A stretch of DNA of 64,000 nt from Alistipes sp. UBA936 (lineage in GTDB: Bacteria; Bacteroidota; Bacteroidia; Bacteroidales; Rikenellaceae): assembly GCA_002293505.1 (NCBI GenBank), contig DBDI01000003.1, forward strand, positions 62,001 through 126,000. The letters run 5' to 3'. The notes under the pieces were generated by a model. It saw nothing but the letters and a program-made list of their open reading frames with translations. It had not been told where the DNA came from and did not search any database. Below are positions 35,598 through 44,450 of the stretch, one piece after another. The position numbers were made by a program, and so were the translations under genes. Every line of letters starts with the position of its first letter. The stretch's first letter is position 1.

Positions 35598-36953
35598 TTA
35601 CAGCGTCACCTCGATAATCGAGTCGGCTGTGTCGAGCCCGCCGCCCAAGCTGTCAGAACCGCCGGGGCTACCCACTCCGCCCAAACTGAAGGTCACCTCG
35701 CCTGTGCGCCGGTCTTGGGTGTAGTCCAGCCGACCGTCGACGTTCAGCCATCGCGCCGAGCGAACTTTTGGTAGTTCGAGCGTTATGCTTTCCGCAGAGG
35801 AATCCAGAATGTGTACGTAAAGTACGTTTTCTTTTCGCGTTACGGCTCCCCATTCGGCCGGTCTGACCGGGCCCGCAGTCGTGCCGTAGATCGTGTGACC
35901 CCATTTTTCGAGCCAGTCGCCCATTCCCGCCAGCCGTTCGACACACTCGGCCTGAATCCTCCCGTCGGGCATCGGGCCCACGTTCAACAGCAGATTCGCT
36001 CCCGTTCCGGCCGTGCGCACCAGTCGGCCGATCAGTTCTTCGACCGACTTATACCGGTTGTCCGTGATGTTGAAACCCCACGTCCTGTTGATCGTTTCGC
36101 ACGTTTCGAGCGGCATTCTCGTGGAGACCTCCTGTCCGCTATATCCTGCGTTGTTCTCTCCCGGGACGTCTCGCTCGAAGATCTGGTAGTCCTCTCCGGC
36201 GATGGGCGGAAGATGGTGATTGTTGGCTATCAGGCAGTTCGGTTGCAACTTCCGTATCAGCCCCTAGATCTCCGGATAGTGCCAGTCGACGGCTGTTGTG
36301 TGGTCGGTTCTGTTTTCGTCGGCGGTTTGGTCCCAGTGGCCGTCGAACCAGATCACCGCCACGTCGCCATACTCCGTCAACAGTTCGGTCAGCTGCGCAT
36401 TCATAAATTCGATGTAGTGCTCCCAGTCGCTCGGTCCGGTTCGCCCCGACTTTTGGCCCGTTCTGCCCGTTTGCCACTGATAGTCGTCCCTGATCCAGTC
36501 CAGTTGCGAGTAGTAGAACCCCAACTTCATTCCCTGGCGGCGACACTCGTCGGCCAGTTGGCGTATGATATCCTTTCCGTATGGGGTGTTCATAATGTTC
36601 CACTCGGATTGTTTCGTTGCCCAGTTGCTGAAGCCGTCGTGATGGCGCGAGGTCAGGATGATGTATCGCATCCCCGCGTCCTTGGCGATCCGCACCCACT
36701 CCGCGGCGTCGAATGCCTGTGGGTTGAAGAAATCCTGCAACTTCATATACTCCGCTCTGGCGATCGGCCTTGAGTTCATCACCCACTCTCCCGCTCCGAG
36801 TACACTGTAAGGCCCGAAGTGTACGAACATCCCGAACCGCGCCTCCTCGAACCAGTCGGTCGGTGCTCCCGGAATCTCCTGCGCTTGGGTTTCTGCTCGC
36901 GCACCGACCAATGCGGCGAGCGCGAAAACGATCATAGTTACTATCTTCTTCAT
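35598..36953 (-). pseudogene. Alpha-L-fucosidase (GH29) interrupted by an in-frame TAG
   Basis: One frame encodes a full-length GH29 enzyme (about 451 residues) except for a TAG at 36264-36266. The first part (229 residues) has a signal peptide (MKKIVTMIVFALAALVGARA), the RHHDGF catalytic-domain box and the nucleophile Asp in VIWFDGHWD. After the TAG the same frame continues with GLIRKLQPNCLIANNHH, NLLLNVGPMPDGRI and a beta-sandwich end. By family, the position should be Tyr or a similar residue, so one base change explains the stop. It may be a recent pseudogene, a readthrough case, or a sequencing error. It overlaps the tsaE stop by four bases. Confidence 0.85.
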
Positions 36954-37366
36954 AGTTTTATGGTTAGTTGTCTGCTTCCGTCGAGCAGGGGTTCTATGTA
37001 CAGTTTTGTCGCGTCATCGGGCAGTAGCCCTTCGATCTTTTCCGGCCACTCGACCAGACACAGCGCCCCGCTGTAGAAATACTCCTCGTAGCCCAGGTCG
37101 AACGCTTCCCGCGGATCTTCGATTCTGTAGAAATCGAAGTGATAGACCGTCTCGCCCTCTCCGGTGGCGTACTCATTCACCAGCGCGAACGTTGAACTTG
37201 TGACCTCGTCCTCCGACCCAGCCTCTTTCATAAGGGCACTTATCAGCGTGGTCTTTCCGGCACCCATCCCTCCATACAGCGCCACCACGCCGCATCCCTT
37301 CAACACCGGCCACAACTCTCGTGCGGCGGCGGGCAACTCGGCCAAAGATCGAACCACGATCGTCAT
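36950..37366 (-). CDS. tsaE: tRNA threonylcarbamoyladenosine synthesis ATPase TsaE
   Basis: A 138-residue P-loop ATPase required with TsaB, TsaC and TsaD for the t6A37 modification of ANN-decoding tRNAs. Walker A is GGMGAGKTTLI and the family segment YHFDFYRIEDPREAFDLGYEEYF is complete. It overlaps porX upstream and the fucosidase gene downstream by four bases each, so the three are one operon. Confidence 0.95.
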   Translation of the reverse strand: MTIVVRSLAELPAAARELWPVLKGCGVVALYGGMGAGKTTLISALMKEAGSEDEVTSSTFALVNEYATGEGETVYHFDFYRIEDPREAFDLGYEEYFYSGALCLVEWPEKIEGLLPDDATKLYIEPLLDGSRQLTIKL

Positions 37367-38919
37367 TTCGGATTAAGGACTATATACGGTACGATCATCT
37401 CCTCCATCGAGATGCCACCGTGCTGGAACGTATGCCGATAGTAGCGCGTGAATTGCGAGGCGTTGTTGGGGTAGATCAGGAAGTCGCGCCCCAGAGCGAA
37501 TACGTAAGTCGACGAGAGGTTGCTCTTTGGCAGTTGAATCTCCTCGGGGTGCAGCACCTCGTACACATCCTTCGGGTTGTAGCCAGCCAGTCGTCGTCCG
37601 GTCTTGTATCGCAGGTTTTGCGAGCTTTCCCTGTCACCGATTATCTTCACCGGATCGTCCACCCGGATCGTTCCGTGGTCGGAGGTGATGATAACTTTGT
37701 GGCCTCGGGCGGCGAGCAGTCGCAACAAAACCAGCAGGTCGCTGTGCTCGAACCACGAGCGTGTCAGAGAGCGGAACGCGGCGTCGTCTTCGGTCAGTTC
37801 GCGAATTATCTCCGTCTCGGTTCGCGCGTGGGAGAGAATGTCCAGGAAGTTGTAGACTATCACCGAGAAGTCGGCGTCGTACACCCTCTGTATGTTCTCC
37901 ACCAGCCGCCGTCCCTGCTCCGGGCGCACCAGTTTGTCGAACGTCACCTTCCAATCACCGTGGCCACTTTGGGCCAGCAGTCGCCGCAGGAAATCTTCTT
38001 CGTATTGGTTCTTGCCCCCCTCTTCGTTGTCGTTGAGCCATTTGTCCGGTAGTACCTTGTCGATTGCAAGCGGGGTCAGTCCGGCGAAAATGGCGTTGCG
38101 TGCATATTGTGTTGCGGTGGGCAGTATTGCGCAGTAGAAATCCTCTGTGGCGACGTCGTACAGATCGCGCATAAGGTCGCGCACCGCCATCCACTGGTCG
38201 TACCGAAAGTTGTCTATCAGCAGGAACGTCGTCTTGCCATCCACTTCGGGAAAGACCACGTTTCGCATCAGCGTGTGCGACATCACCGGGACTTCTTCCC
38301 CGGCCGAGGCACCGATCCAATCCCGATAACTGCGCCGCACGAACTTTCCGAAAGCCATCGCCGCCTCTTCTCGCTGGAAAGCCAACACCTCGCGGATGCT
38401 TTCGTCGCCGCTACCGGAGAGCTCTATCTCCCACGTCACCAACTTCTTGTATATCCCCTTCCATTCGGCGAACGAGTCGGCCTGTCCCAACTGGGCAGCG
38501 ATCCGTCCGAACTCTACGCGATAGTCTGCCGTGGATTGGTTCGTGACGAGCTCGCGCGAGTGGATGTTCTTCTTGATCGACAACAGCACCTGGTTCGGGT
38601 TGACCGGCTTGATGATGTAGTCGGCGATGCGCGAACCGATGGCTTTGTCCATTATTCGCTCCTCCTCGCTCTTGGTCACCATAATGACCGGAAGATCGGG
38701 CCTCACCTCCTTAATGTAGGGCAGCGTCTCCAGTCCCGTCATCCCGGGCATCATTTCGTCCAGGATCACAAGGTCATAGCGGTTTCCTCTCACGAGCTCT
38801 ATCGCGTCGTAGCCGTTGTTGCACTTTTCCACCACGTAGCCGCGCGTCTCGAGGAACATTATGTGCGGTTTGAGCAGTTCGACTTCGTCGTCCACCCACA
38901 GGATTTTTCCATTCGTCAT
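37363..38919 (-). CDS. porX: PorX-type response regulator with PglZ domain
   Basis: A 518-residue two-component regulator. The receiver domain (1-120) has the acidic pair Asp10/Asp11, phospho-acceptor Asp54 in LVILDEMMPG and the Lys of YIIKPV. A helical linker follows, then a PglZ/alkaline-phosphatase-fold domain (about 205-518) with FLLIDNFRYDQW and IITSDHG metal-site segments. In Porphyromonas, PorX with PorY controls the type IX secretion system and hydrolyses oligonucleotides. No porY is nearby. The ATG at 38919 gives the usual KILWVDDE start; a GTG four codons earlier sits in the promoter. Confidence 0.94.
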   Translation of the reverse strand: MTNGKILWVDDEVELLKPHIMFLETRGYVVEKCNNGYDAIELVRGNRYDLVILDEMMPGMTGLETLPYIKEVRPDLPVIMVTKSEEERIMDKAIGSRIADYIIKPVNPNQVLLSIKKNIHSRELVTNQSTADYRVEFGRIAAQLGQADSFAEWKGIYKKLVTWEIELSGSGDESIREVLAFQREEAAMAFGKFVRRSYRDWIGASAGEEVPVMSHTLMRNVVFPEVDGKTTFLLIDNFRYDQWMAVRDLMRDLYDVATEDFYCAILPTATQYARNAIFAGLTPLAIDKVLPDKWLNDNEEGGKNQYEEDFLRRLLAQSGHGDWKVTFDKLVRPEQGRRLVENIQRVYDADFSVIVYNFLDILSHARTETEIIRELTEDDAAFRSLTRSWFEHSDLLVLLRLLAARGHKVIITSDHGTIRVDDPVKIIGDRESSQNLRYKTGRRLAGYNPKDVYEVLHPEEIQLPKSNLSSTYVFALGRDFLIYPNNASQFTRYYRHTFQHGGISMEEMIVPYIVLNPK

Positions 38920-38930
38920 AAGCAATAGCA

Positions 38931-38938
38931 CAAAGATA
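38931..38938 (-). promoter_or_regulatory. porX operon -7 element (TATCTTTG)
   Basis: A full TAnnTTTG match on the minus strand, 11 bases before the porX ATG. Confidence 0.7.
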
Positions 38939-38959
38939 AAAATAAATTTTTTATCGACA

Positions 38960-38992
38960 TTTGCTTTGATTAAAAATAAATTACTATATTTG
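38960..38992 (+). promoter_or_regulatory. HU gene promoter, TTTG-N21-TATATTTG
   Basis: Both Bacteroidetes promoter boxes are present: TTTG at 38960-38963 and TATATTTG at 38985-38992, spaced 21 bases, in an AT-rich stretch. The HU leader would be about 45 bases, A/T-rich and without a Shine-Dalgarno site. Confidence 0.82.
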
Positions 38993-39043
38993 CGTGCGAT
39001 TTTTCCGGTAAAGGACTTAATAAACTCTTAAAAATTTATAGAT

Positions 39044-39316
39044 ATGACAAAAGCTGATATCGTCAACGGTGTCGCCAAGAGCACTGGCGTAGAAAAGGCC
39101 GTGGTTTCGCTCGTAGTGGAATCGTTTATGGAAGAGGTCAAGGACGCGATGATCAAAAAGAACCACGTCTACCTCAGAGGCTTCGGTAGCTTCATCATCA
39201 AGAAACGCGCCGAAAAGGTGGCCCGAAACATCTCGAAGAATACTTCGATCACCATCCCCGCTCATCACCACCCCGCGTTCAAGCCCGCCAAGAGCTTCGC
39301 GCAGAAAGTTAAATAA
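39044..39316 (+). CDS. HU-family DNA-binding protein
   Basis: A 90-residue histone-like protein (MTKADIVNGVAKSTGVEKAVV...). The dimer core is followed by the RGFGSFIIKKRAEKVARN beta-arm start, then the KNTSITIPAHHHPAFKPAKSF tip and closing helix. The conserved Pro at the arm tip that kinks DNA is present (IPAHHHP). HU bends and compacts DNA. It has the strongest promoter in the window, fitting an abundant protein, and is followed by the small mS38-like and rng genes. Confidence 0.95.
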   Translation: MTKADIVNGVAKSTGVEKAVVSLVVESFMEEVKDAMIKKNHVYLRGFGSFIIKKRAEKVARNISKNTSITIPAHHHPAFKPAKSFAQKVK

Positions 39317-39335
39317 CTAAACACTACCCAAAACA

Positions 39336-39428
39336 ATGCCAAGCGGAAAGAAAAGAAAAAGACATAAAATGTCTACACACAAACGCAAGAAACGCCTTCG
39401 TAAGAATCGCCACAAAAAGAATAAGTAG
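39336..39428 (+). CDS. 30-residue mS38 (AURKAIP1/COX24)-like ribosomal protein
   Basis: A 30-residue, very basic protein (17 Lys/Arg, 4 His), 19 bases after HU. The sequence from PSGKKRKRHK to KKRLRKNRHKKN fits the AURKAIP1/COX24 C-terminal domain, the bacterial counterpart of mitochondrial ribosomal protein mS38. In Bacteroidetes this tiny protein is nearly invariant and is placed between HU and rng. I expect it to bind rRNA in the small subunit. It is too short for routine gene finders. Recognition is from memory of the family, not a search. Confidence 0.85.
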   Translation: MPSGKKRKRHKMSTHKRKKRLRKNRHKKNK

Positions 39429-39490
39429 AGAGGGGGATGACTGAGGAGGTGGGCCGAAGCGTTTTGAATGATCCAAGTAGTATCGGCAAG

Positions 39491-39527
39491 GCCAAAGAGG
39501 TACCTACACAAGAGAGGACTCTTTGGC
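39491..39527 (+). promoter_or_regulatory. Hairpin in the rng leader
   Basis: A perfect 9-bp stem (39491-39499 with 39519-39527; arms GCCAAAGAG and CTCTTTGGC) and a 19-base loop, followed by TTTGTCTC. It lies between the mS38-like gene and rng and could attenuate transcription or protect a processed 3' end. Confidence 0.5.
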
Positions 39528-39552
39528 TTTGTCTCTATATATAAATATGTAA

Positions 39553-41097
39553 ATGAACAAAGAACTGATAATCAACGTCACTCCGAGCGAGATCAATATC
39601 GCGCTGGCCGAGGACAAGGAACTCGTGGAGTTCAGTAAGGAGAAGTGCCAGACGGGCTTCGCCGTGGGTGACATCTACCTTGGTAGGGTTCGTAAATTGA
39701 TGCCCGGACTCAACGCGGCTTTCGTCAATATCGGCCACGAGAAGGACGCCTTCATTCACTACCTCGACCTCGGGCCCGGATTCGACACGCTGCATAAACT
39801 CACCGGGGCGCTGGTACAGAAGAAACGCGTTCCAAAGTTCGAGAACCTCAAGCTGGCTTCTCCTCCTCCCAAGAGCGGTAAGATCGGGGAACACATAGCG
39901 GTCGGGGACACGATCCTCGTCCAGATTGCCAAGGAGGCTATCTCCACCAAAGGGCCTCGCCTCACGGGTGACATTTCGCTCGCCGGGCGTCACGTCGTTC
40001 TGTTGCCGTTCAGTAACAAGATATCGATCTCGCAGAAGATAAAACAAAACTCCGAAAAGAAACGTCTCAAAAAGATCGTTGACACCGTTCTGCCTAAGAA
40101 CTACGGTGTGATTATCCGTACCGCCGCGGCAGGTATGACCGACCCCGACATCGAACAGGATATACTTTCGTTGGTGGTCAAATGGGAAACCGCTTTGGCT
40201 AAGGTCAAGAATCTGACCGCTCCGGCGATCCTTTCCGAGGAGATGAACCGCGCCCACTCTGTGATCCGCGACCAGTTGAACGGCGACTTCAAGGCTATCT
40301 ACGTGGACGACCCTGCTACGTACGAAGAGATCCGCGAGTATATCAAACTGATTGCTCCCGAGAAGAGCCGTATCGTCAAGCTCTACAAGGGTAACGTGCC
40401 CATCTTCGACAACTTCGACATAACGCGCCAGATTAAGTCGTTGTTCGTCAAACACGTGTCACTCAAGCGCGGCGCTTACCTCATAATCGAGCACACCGAG
40501 GCGTTGCATGTCATCGACGTCAACAGCGGCAACCGCACCAAGGTTGAGAACGATCAGGAACGCACCGTTATGGAGGTTAACCTCGCTGCCGCGGAGGAGA
40601 TCGCCCGCCAATTGAGGCTTCGCGATATGGGAGGCATCATCGTCATCGACTTCATCGACCTGCATAAGAGCGAAAACCGTCAGGCGTTGCTCGAAAAGAT
40701 GAACCAACTGATGTCCACCGACCGCGCCAAACATACCATCTTGCCGTTGTCGAAGTTCGGCCTGATGCAGATCACCCGCCAGAGGGTTCGCCCCGAGGCC
40801 ATCTCCGAGGCTCGCGAGGTTTGCCCTTACTGTAACGGTACGGGTCAGGTTTCGCCCACTCTGATGATCGACGAACAGATAGAGAACCGTATAGCATACT
40901 ACGCCGAGAAAAAAGGCATCACCAACCTCACCATCAAGGCCAGCCCCTACGTGTCGGCTTTCCTCACCAAGGGATTCCCGTCGTTGAGGTTGCGTTGGAT
41001 GGCCCGTTACCACAGCCTGATTCGCGTGAAGACCGATCAGGCGATCGGCGTGACCGAAACAAAAGTATTCGACGTAAAAGGTCGTGAATTGAATTGA
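39553..41097 (+). CDS. rng: Ribonuclease E/G
   Basis: A 514-residue RNase G-type endoribonuclease for rRNA maturation and mRNA decay. An S1 domain lies at about residues 35-125 (DIYLGRVRKLMPGLNAAFVNIG), the catalytic magnesium ligands are Asp322 (VIDVNSGN) and Asp366 (IVIDFIDL), and the zinc-link Cys424 and Cys427 (CPYC) form the dimer-of-dimers contact. There is no RNase E-type C-terminal scaffold. It is followed by mfd, which begins four bases before the rng stop. Confidence 0.96.
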   Translation: MNKELIINVTPSEINIALAEDKELVEFSKEKCQTGFAVGDIYLGRVRKLMPGLNAAFVNIGHEKDAFIHYLDLGPGFDTLHKLTGALVQKKRVPKFENLKLASPPPKSGKIGEHIAVGDTILVQIAKEAISTKGPRLTGDISLAGRHVVLLPFSNKISISQKIKQNSEKKRLKKIVDTVLPKNYGVIIRTAAAGMTDPDIEQDILSLVVKWETALAKVKNLTAPAILSEEMNRAHSVIRDQLNGDFKAIYVDDPATYEEIREYIKLIAPEKSRIVKLYKGNVPIFDNFDITRQIKSLFVKHVSLKRGAYLIIEHTEALHVIDVNSGNRTKVENDQERTVMEVNLAAAEEIARQLRLRDMGGIIVIDFIDLHKSENRQALLEKMNQLMSTDRAKHTILPLSKFGLMQITRQRVRPEAISEAREVCPYCNGTGQVSPTLMIDEQIENRIAYYAEKKGITNLTIKASPYVSAFLTKGFPSLRLRWMARYHSLIRVKTDQAIGVTETKVFDVKGRELN

Positions 41098-44000
41098 ATG
41101 AAGCGGTAGAAAAACTGGTCGAGCGGTTCGGAGAGAGCGCTCCTCTGACCGAGCTGTTGAGGGCTGCGAAAAAAACGCGCACCGTTGGGATCGAGAGACT
41201 CGCCGGTAGCGCGTTTTCCGTGGCTGCCGCTGCCGCTATGCGCTCGCTGGGCGGGGTTCATATCTTCGTTGCCGAGGATCGCGACGCTGCCGCCTACCTG
41301 CTTAACGATCTTTACAGTTTGGCCGGCGAGCAGCAGGTGTTGTTCTTTCCGACCGCATATAAACGCTCTATCCAGTTCGGCCAGCAGGATCCGTCCGGGG
41401 TTGTCCAGAGAACGGCCGTCCTGAACGCTGTTCGCGCCGCAGAAACAAACGGCGGCGTTCTTGCCGTTTGTACTTACCCAGAGGCTCTGGTCGAGAAGGT
41501 TGTCTCGATTACCGAATTGGCCGAAAAGACCCTTGCTCTGCGCGTCGGCGAGAAGGTTAGTATGTCGACTGTTGAGGATATTCTCGCCGATTGGGGCTTC
41601 TCTTGGGTGGACTTTGTCTTCGAACCCGGACAGTACTCCATCCGCGGCGGTATCATCGACGTGTTCTCTTACTCTTCACCGCGCCCGTTCCGCATCGACT
41701 TCTTCGGGGATGAGATCGACTCGATCCGCATATTCGAAATATCGTCGCAGCTCTCGGCCGAAAAGGTCGAGCGGGTCGAGGTGCTTCCCAATCTGAAAAG
41801 CATCCGTACCCAGGTGTCGTCGTTCGCTGCGTTCGCCGGCGGGGCTCATTGGTGGGTGGACGACCTGGGCTTTGCCCTCGGTAAGCTCGACGGGGTGCGC
41901 AAGAAAGTGCTCGGCGAACTGGACAAACCCTCGACCATCGACTCCCACGTGACCAGCGCCCGGGAGTTCCTCTCTGACACCGCCTACGCGCAGATGTTCG
42001 TCCGCACAGGCAGTGACAAACGTCCCGCCGAGAAGACCATAGAGTTCCATACCGCTCCCCAGCCCGAGTTCAATAAGCAGTTCGAGATGCTGGCCGATAA
42101 CATCGTCGAGCGGGCTGCCGAGGGCTACGAAACTTATATCCTGAGCGAGAACCGTGCCCAGATCGAGCGCCTTGTAAATATCTTTGCTTCGGTTCGGCCG
42201 TCGGCTTCCGTGCCGATGCACTCAATGCCCCTCACGTTGCACGAGGGCTTCGTGGATCACGACCTGAAGCTGTGTCTCTACACCGACCACCAGATTTTCG
42301 ACCGCTACCACCGATACAAGATCCGCGGCGAGATCAATCGCGACGAGGCCCTGACCGTGGCCGAACTGAACGAACTGAAACCCGGCGACTTCGTGGTGCA
42401 CATTGACCACGGGGTAGGGCGCTTCGGCGGCCTCGTTAAGCAGATTGAGAACGGCAAGGAGGTCGACGCTATCAAGCTGGTGTATAAGGACAACGACGTG
42501 CTGCTGGTGAACGTCCACAACCTCCACCGCATCGCCCGTTACAAGAGTGGCGACGCGGCCGAGCCTCCGCGTGTGTACAAACTCGGCAGCGGGGCTTGGC
42601 AACGGATGAAGGCGGCCACCAAGAACGCCGTCAAAAACATCGCCCGCGAGCTCATTGCCCTGTACGCGCGGCGCAAGGCTGGTAAGGGGTTTGCATTCTC
42701 GCCCGACACCTACCTGCAAACAGAACTCGAGGCATCGTTCCAGTACGAAGACACGCCCGACCAGCAGACGGCCACCGAGCTAATCAAAGCAGATATGGAG
42801 TCGCCCGAACCAATGGATCGCCTGGTTTGCGGCGACGTGGGCTTCGGTAAGACCGAGGTGGCTATCCGCGCGGCTTTCAAGGCCGTGTCCGACTCGAAAC
42901 AGGTTGCCGTTCTGGTGCCCACGACAATCCTATCGCTACAACACTACCGTACGTTCTCCGAGCGTCTCCGAGGCTTCCCCGTGCGCATTGAGTTCCTGAA
43001 CCGCAGCAAGACCGCTGCCGAGACACGAGCCATCCTCGCCGATGTGACCGAGGGCAAGATAGATATTCTCATAGGGACACACAAGATACTTGGCAAGGAG
43101 GTGCGGTTCAAAGACCTCGGGCTGCTAATCATCGACGAAGAGCAGAAGTTCGGCGTGGCCAGCAAGGAGAAACTGCGCGAGATGAGCGTCTCGGTCGATA
43201 CGCTAACCCTGACGGCCACCCCCATTCCCCGCACGTTGCAGTTCTCGCTGATGGGTTCGCGTGACCTGAGCGTGATTAACACTCCGCCGCCCAACCGTCA
43301 ACCAATCGTCACAGAGAGCCACACCTTCAACGAAGAACTCATCAAAGAGGCTATCGAGGCGGAACTGGCTCGCGGCGGTCAGGTCTACTTCGTGCACAAC
43401 CGCGTGCAGGATATCGGAAAGATGGCCGGTACTGTCCAGCGACTCGTTCCCAAGGCCCGCGTGGCTGTGTTGCACGGCCAGATGGAGCCCAAGTCGGTGG
43501 AGAAGCTGATTATGGACTTCATCTACGGCGAGGCAGATGTGCTGGTCGCAACCTCCATCATCGAGAACGGCATCGACATCCCAAACGCCAACACAATCAT
43601 CATAAACAACGCCCAGAACTTCGGTCTAAGCGACCTCCACCAGTTGCGCGGTCGAGTGGGGCGCTCAAATCGTAAGGGTTACTGCTACTTGCTTTCGCCA
43701 CCCGATGAGCTGTTAGCCGGTGATGCTCGCCGTCGCCTGCGGGCCATCGAGGAGTTTTCCGACCTCGGTGCGGGATTCAACATCGCTATGCAGGATCTCG
43801 ACATACGCGGTGCGGGAAACCTATTCGGAGCCGAGCAGAGCGGATTCATTGCCGACATAGGCTTCGAAACCTACCAGAAGATACTCGCCGAAGCGGTGGC
43901 CGAATTGCGGGCTGAGGGTGTCGAGGGGGCGGAAAAGCTGATGGGCGGTCGGAACGCCGACGGCGGATTATCGTCGGGCCCCGAAGCAATACGGTACATC

Positions 44001-44450
44001 GAGGACACCCACATCGAGACCGACCGCGAGGCAGGTATTCCCGATGACTATGTGGGAAATGCGGCCGAGAAACTTAAACTGTATCGTACGCTCGACGCGA
44101 TGACCGACGAGGCGTCGATGCAGCGCTTCGCTTCGGAGTTGGAAGACCGTTTCGGTCGGATACCGCCGCAAACCCAAACCCTGATGGACGTCGTTCGACT
44201 GCGCTGGCGTGCCATCGCTCTGGGCTTCGAACGGGTAAAGGTGAAGAACGGTATGATGATCCTGGGCTTCCCCTCCGAGCCCGACTCGCCGTACTATAAG
44301 AGCGAGGTCTTCAACCACATATTGCAGCACATCGCCACGCGGAAAGAAAAATTTGTGCTCAAGCAGAACAATAATAAGCTCGGTTTGTCAGTTAGGGGAG
44401 TGGACGGCGTGGCCGACGCCATAAATGTATTGAATGAGATTGGCAATTGA
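41094..44450 (+). CDS. mfd: Transcription-repair coupling factor
   Basis: An 1118-residue Mfd. The N-terminal UvrB-like domains (about 1-340) are followed by the RNA-polymerase-interacting RID/CarD domain (about 430-510, PGDFVVHIDHGVGRF), the RecG-like translocase with Walker A GFGKT (Lys586) and DEEQ, the ELHQLRGRVGRS motif VI, and the TRCF C-terminal domain. It removes stalled polymerase and recruits UvrA. A stop in frame at 41085-41087 leaves TTG at 41094 as the best start. This start overlaps the end of rng. Confidence 0.96.
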   Translation: MNEAVEKLVERFGESAPLTELLRAAKKTRTVGIERLAGSAFSVAAAAAMRSLGGVHIFVAEDRDAAAYLLNDLYSLAGEQQVLFFPTAYKRSIQFGQQDPSGVVQRTAVLNAVRAAETNGGVLAVCTYPEALVEKVVSITELAEKTLALRVGEKVSMSTVEDILADWGFSWVDFVFEPGQYSIRGGIIDVFSYSSPRPFRIDFFGDEIDSIRIFEISSQLSAEKVERVEVLPNLKSIRTQVSSFAAFAGGAHWWVDDLGFALGKLDGVRKKVLGELDKPSTIDSHVTSAREFLSDTAYAQMFVRTGSDKRPAEKTIEFHTAPQPEFNKQFEMLADNIVERAAEGYETYILSENRAQIERLVNIFASVRPSASVPMHSMPLTLHEGFVDHDLKLCLYTDHQIFDRYHRYKIRGEINRDEALTVAELNELKPGDFVVHIDHGVGRFGGLVKQIENGKEVDAIKLVYKDNDVLLVNVHNLHRIARYKSGDAAEPPRVYKLGSGAWQRMKAATKNAVKNIARELIALYARRKAGKGFAFSPDTYLQTELEASFQYEDTPDQQTATELIKADMESPEPMDRLVCGDVGFGKTEVAIRAAFKAVSDSKQVAVLVPTTILSLQHYRTFSERLRGFPVRIEFLNRSKTAAETRAILADVTEGKIDILIGTHKILGKEVRFKDLGLLIIDEEQKFGVASKEKLREMSVSVDTLTLTATPIPRTLQFSLMGSRDLSVINTPPPNRQPIVTESHTFNEELIKEAIEAELARGGQVYFVHNRVQDIGKMAGTVQRLVPKARVAVLHGQMEPKSVEKLIMDFIYGEADVLVATSIIENGIDIPNANTIIINNAQNFGLSDLHQLRGRVGRSNRKGYCYLLSPPDELLAGDARRRLRAIEEFSDLGAGFNIAMQDLDIRGAGNLFGAEQSGFIADIGFETYQKILAEAVAELRAEGVEGAEKLMGGRNADGGLSSGPEAIRYIEDTHIETDREAGIPDDYVGNAAEKLKLYRTLDAMTDEASMQRFASELEDRFGRIPPQTQTLMDVVRLRWRAIALGFERVKVKNGMMILGFPSEPDSPYYKSEVFNHILQHIATRKEKFVLKQNNNKLGLSVRGVDGVADAINVLNEIGN

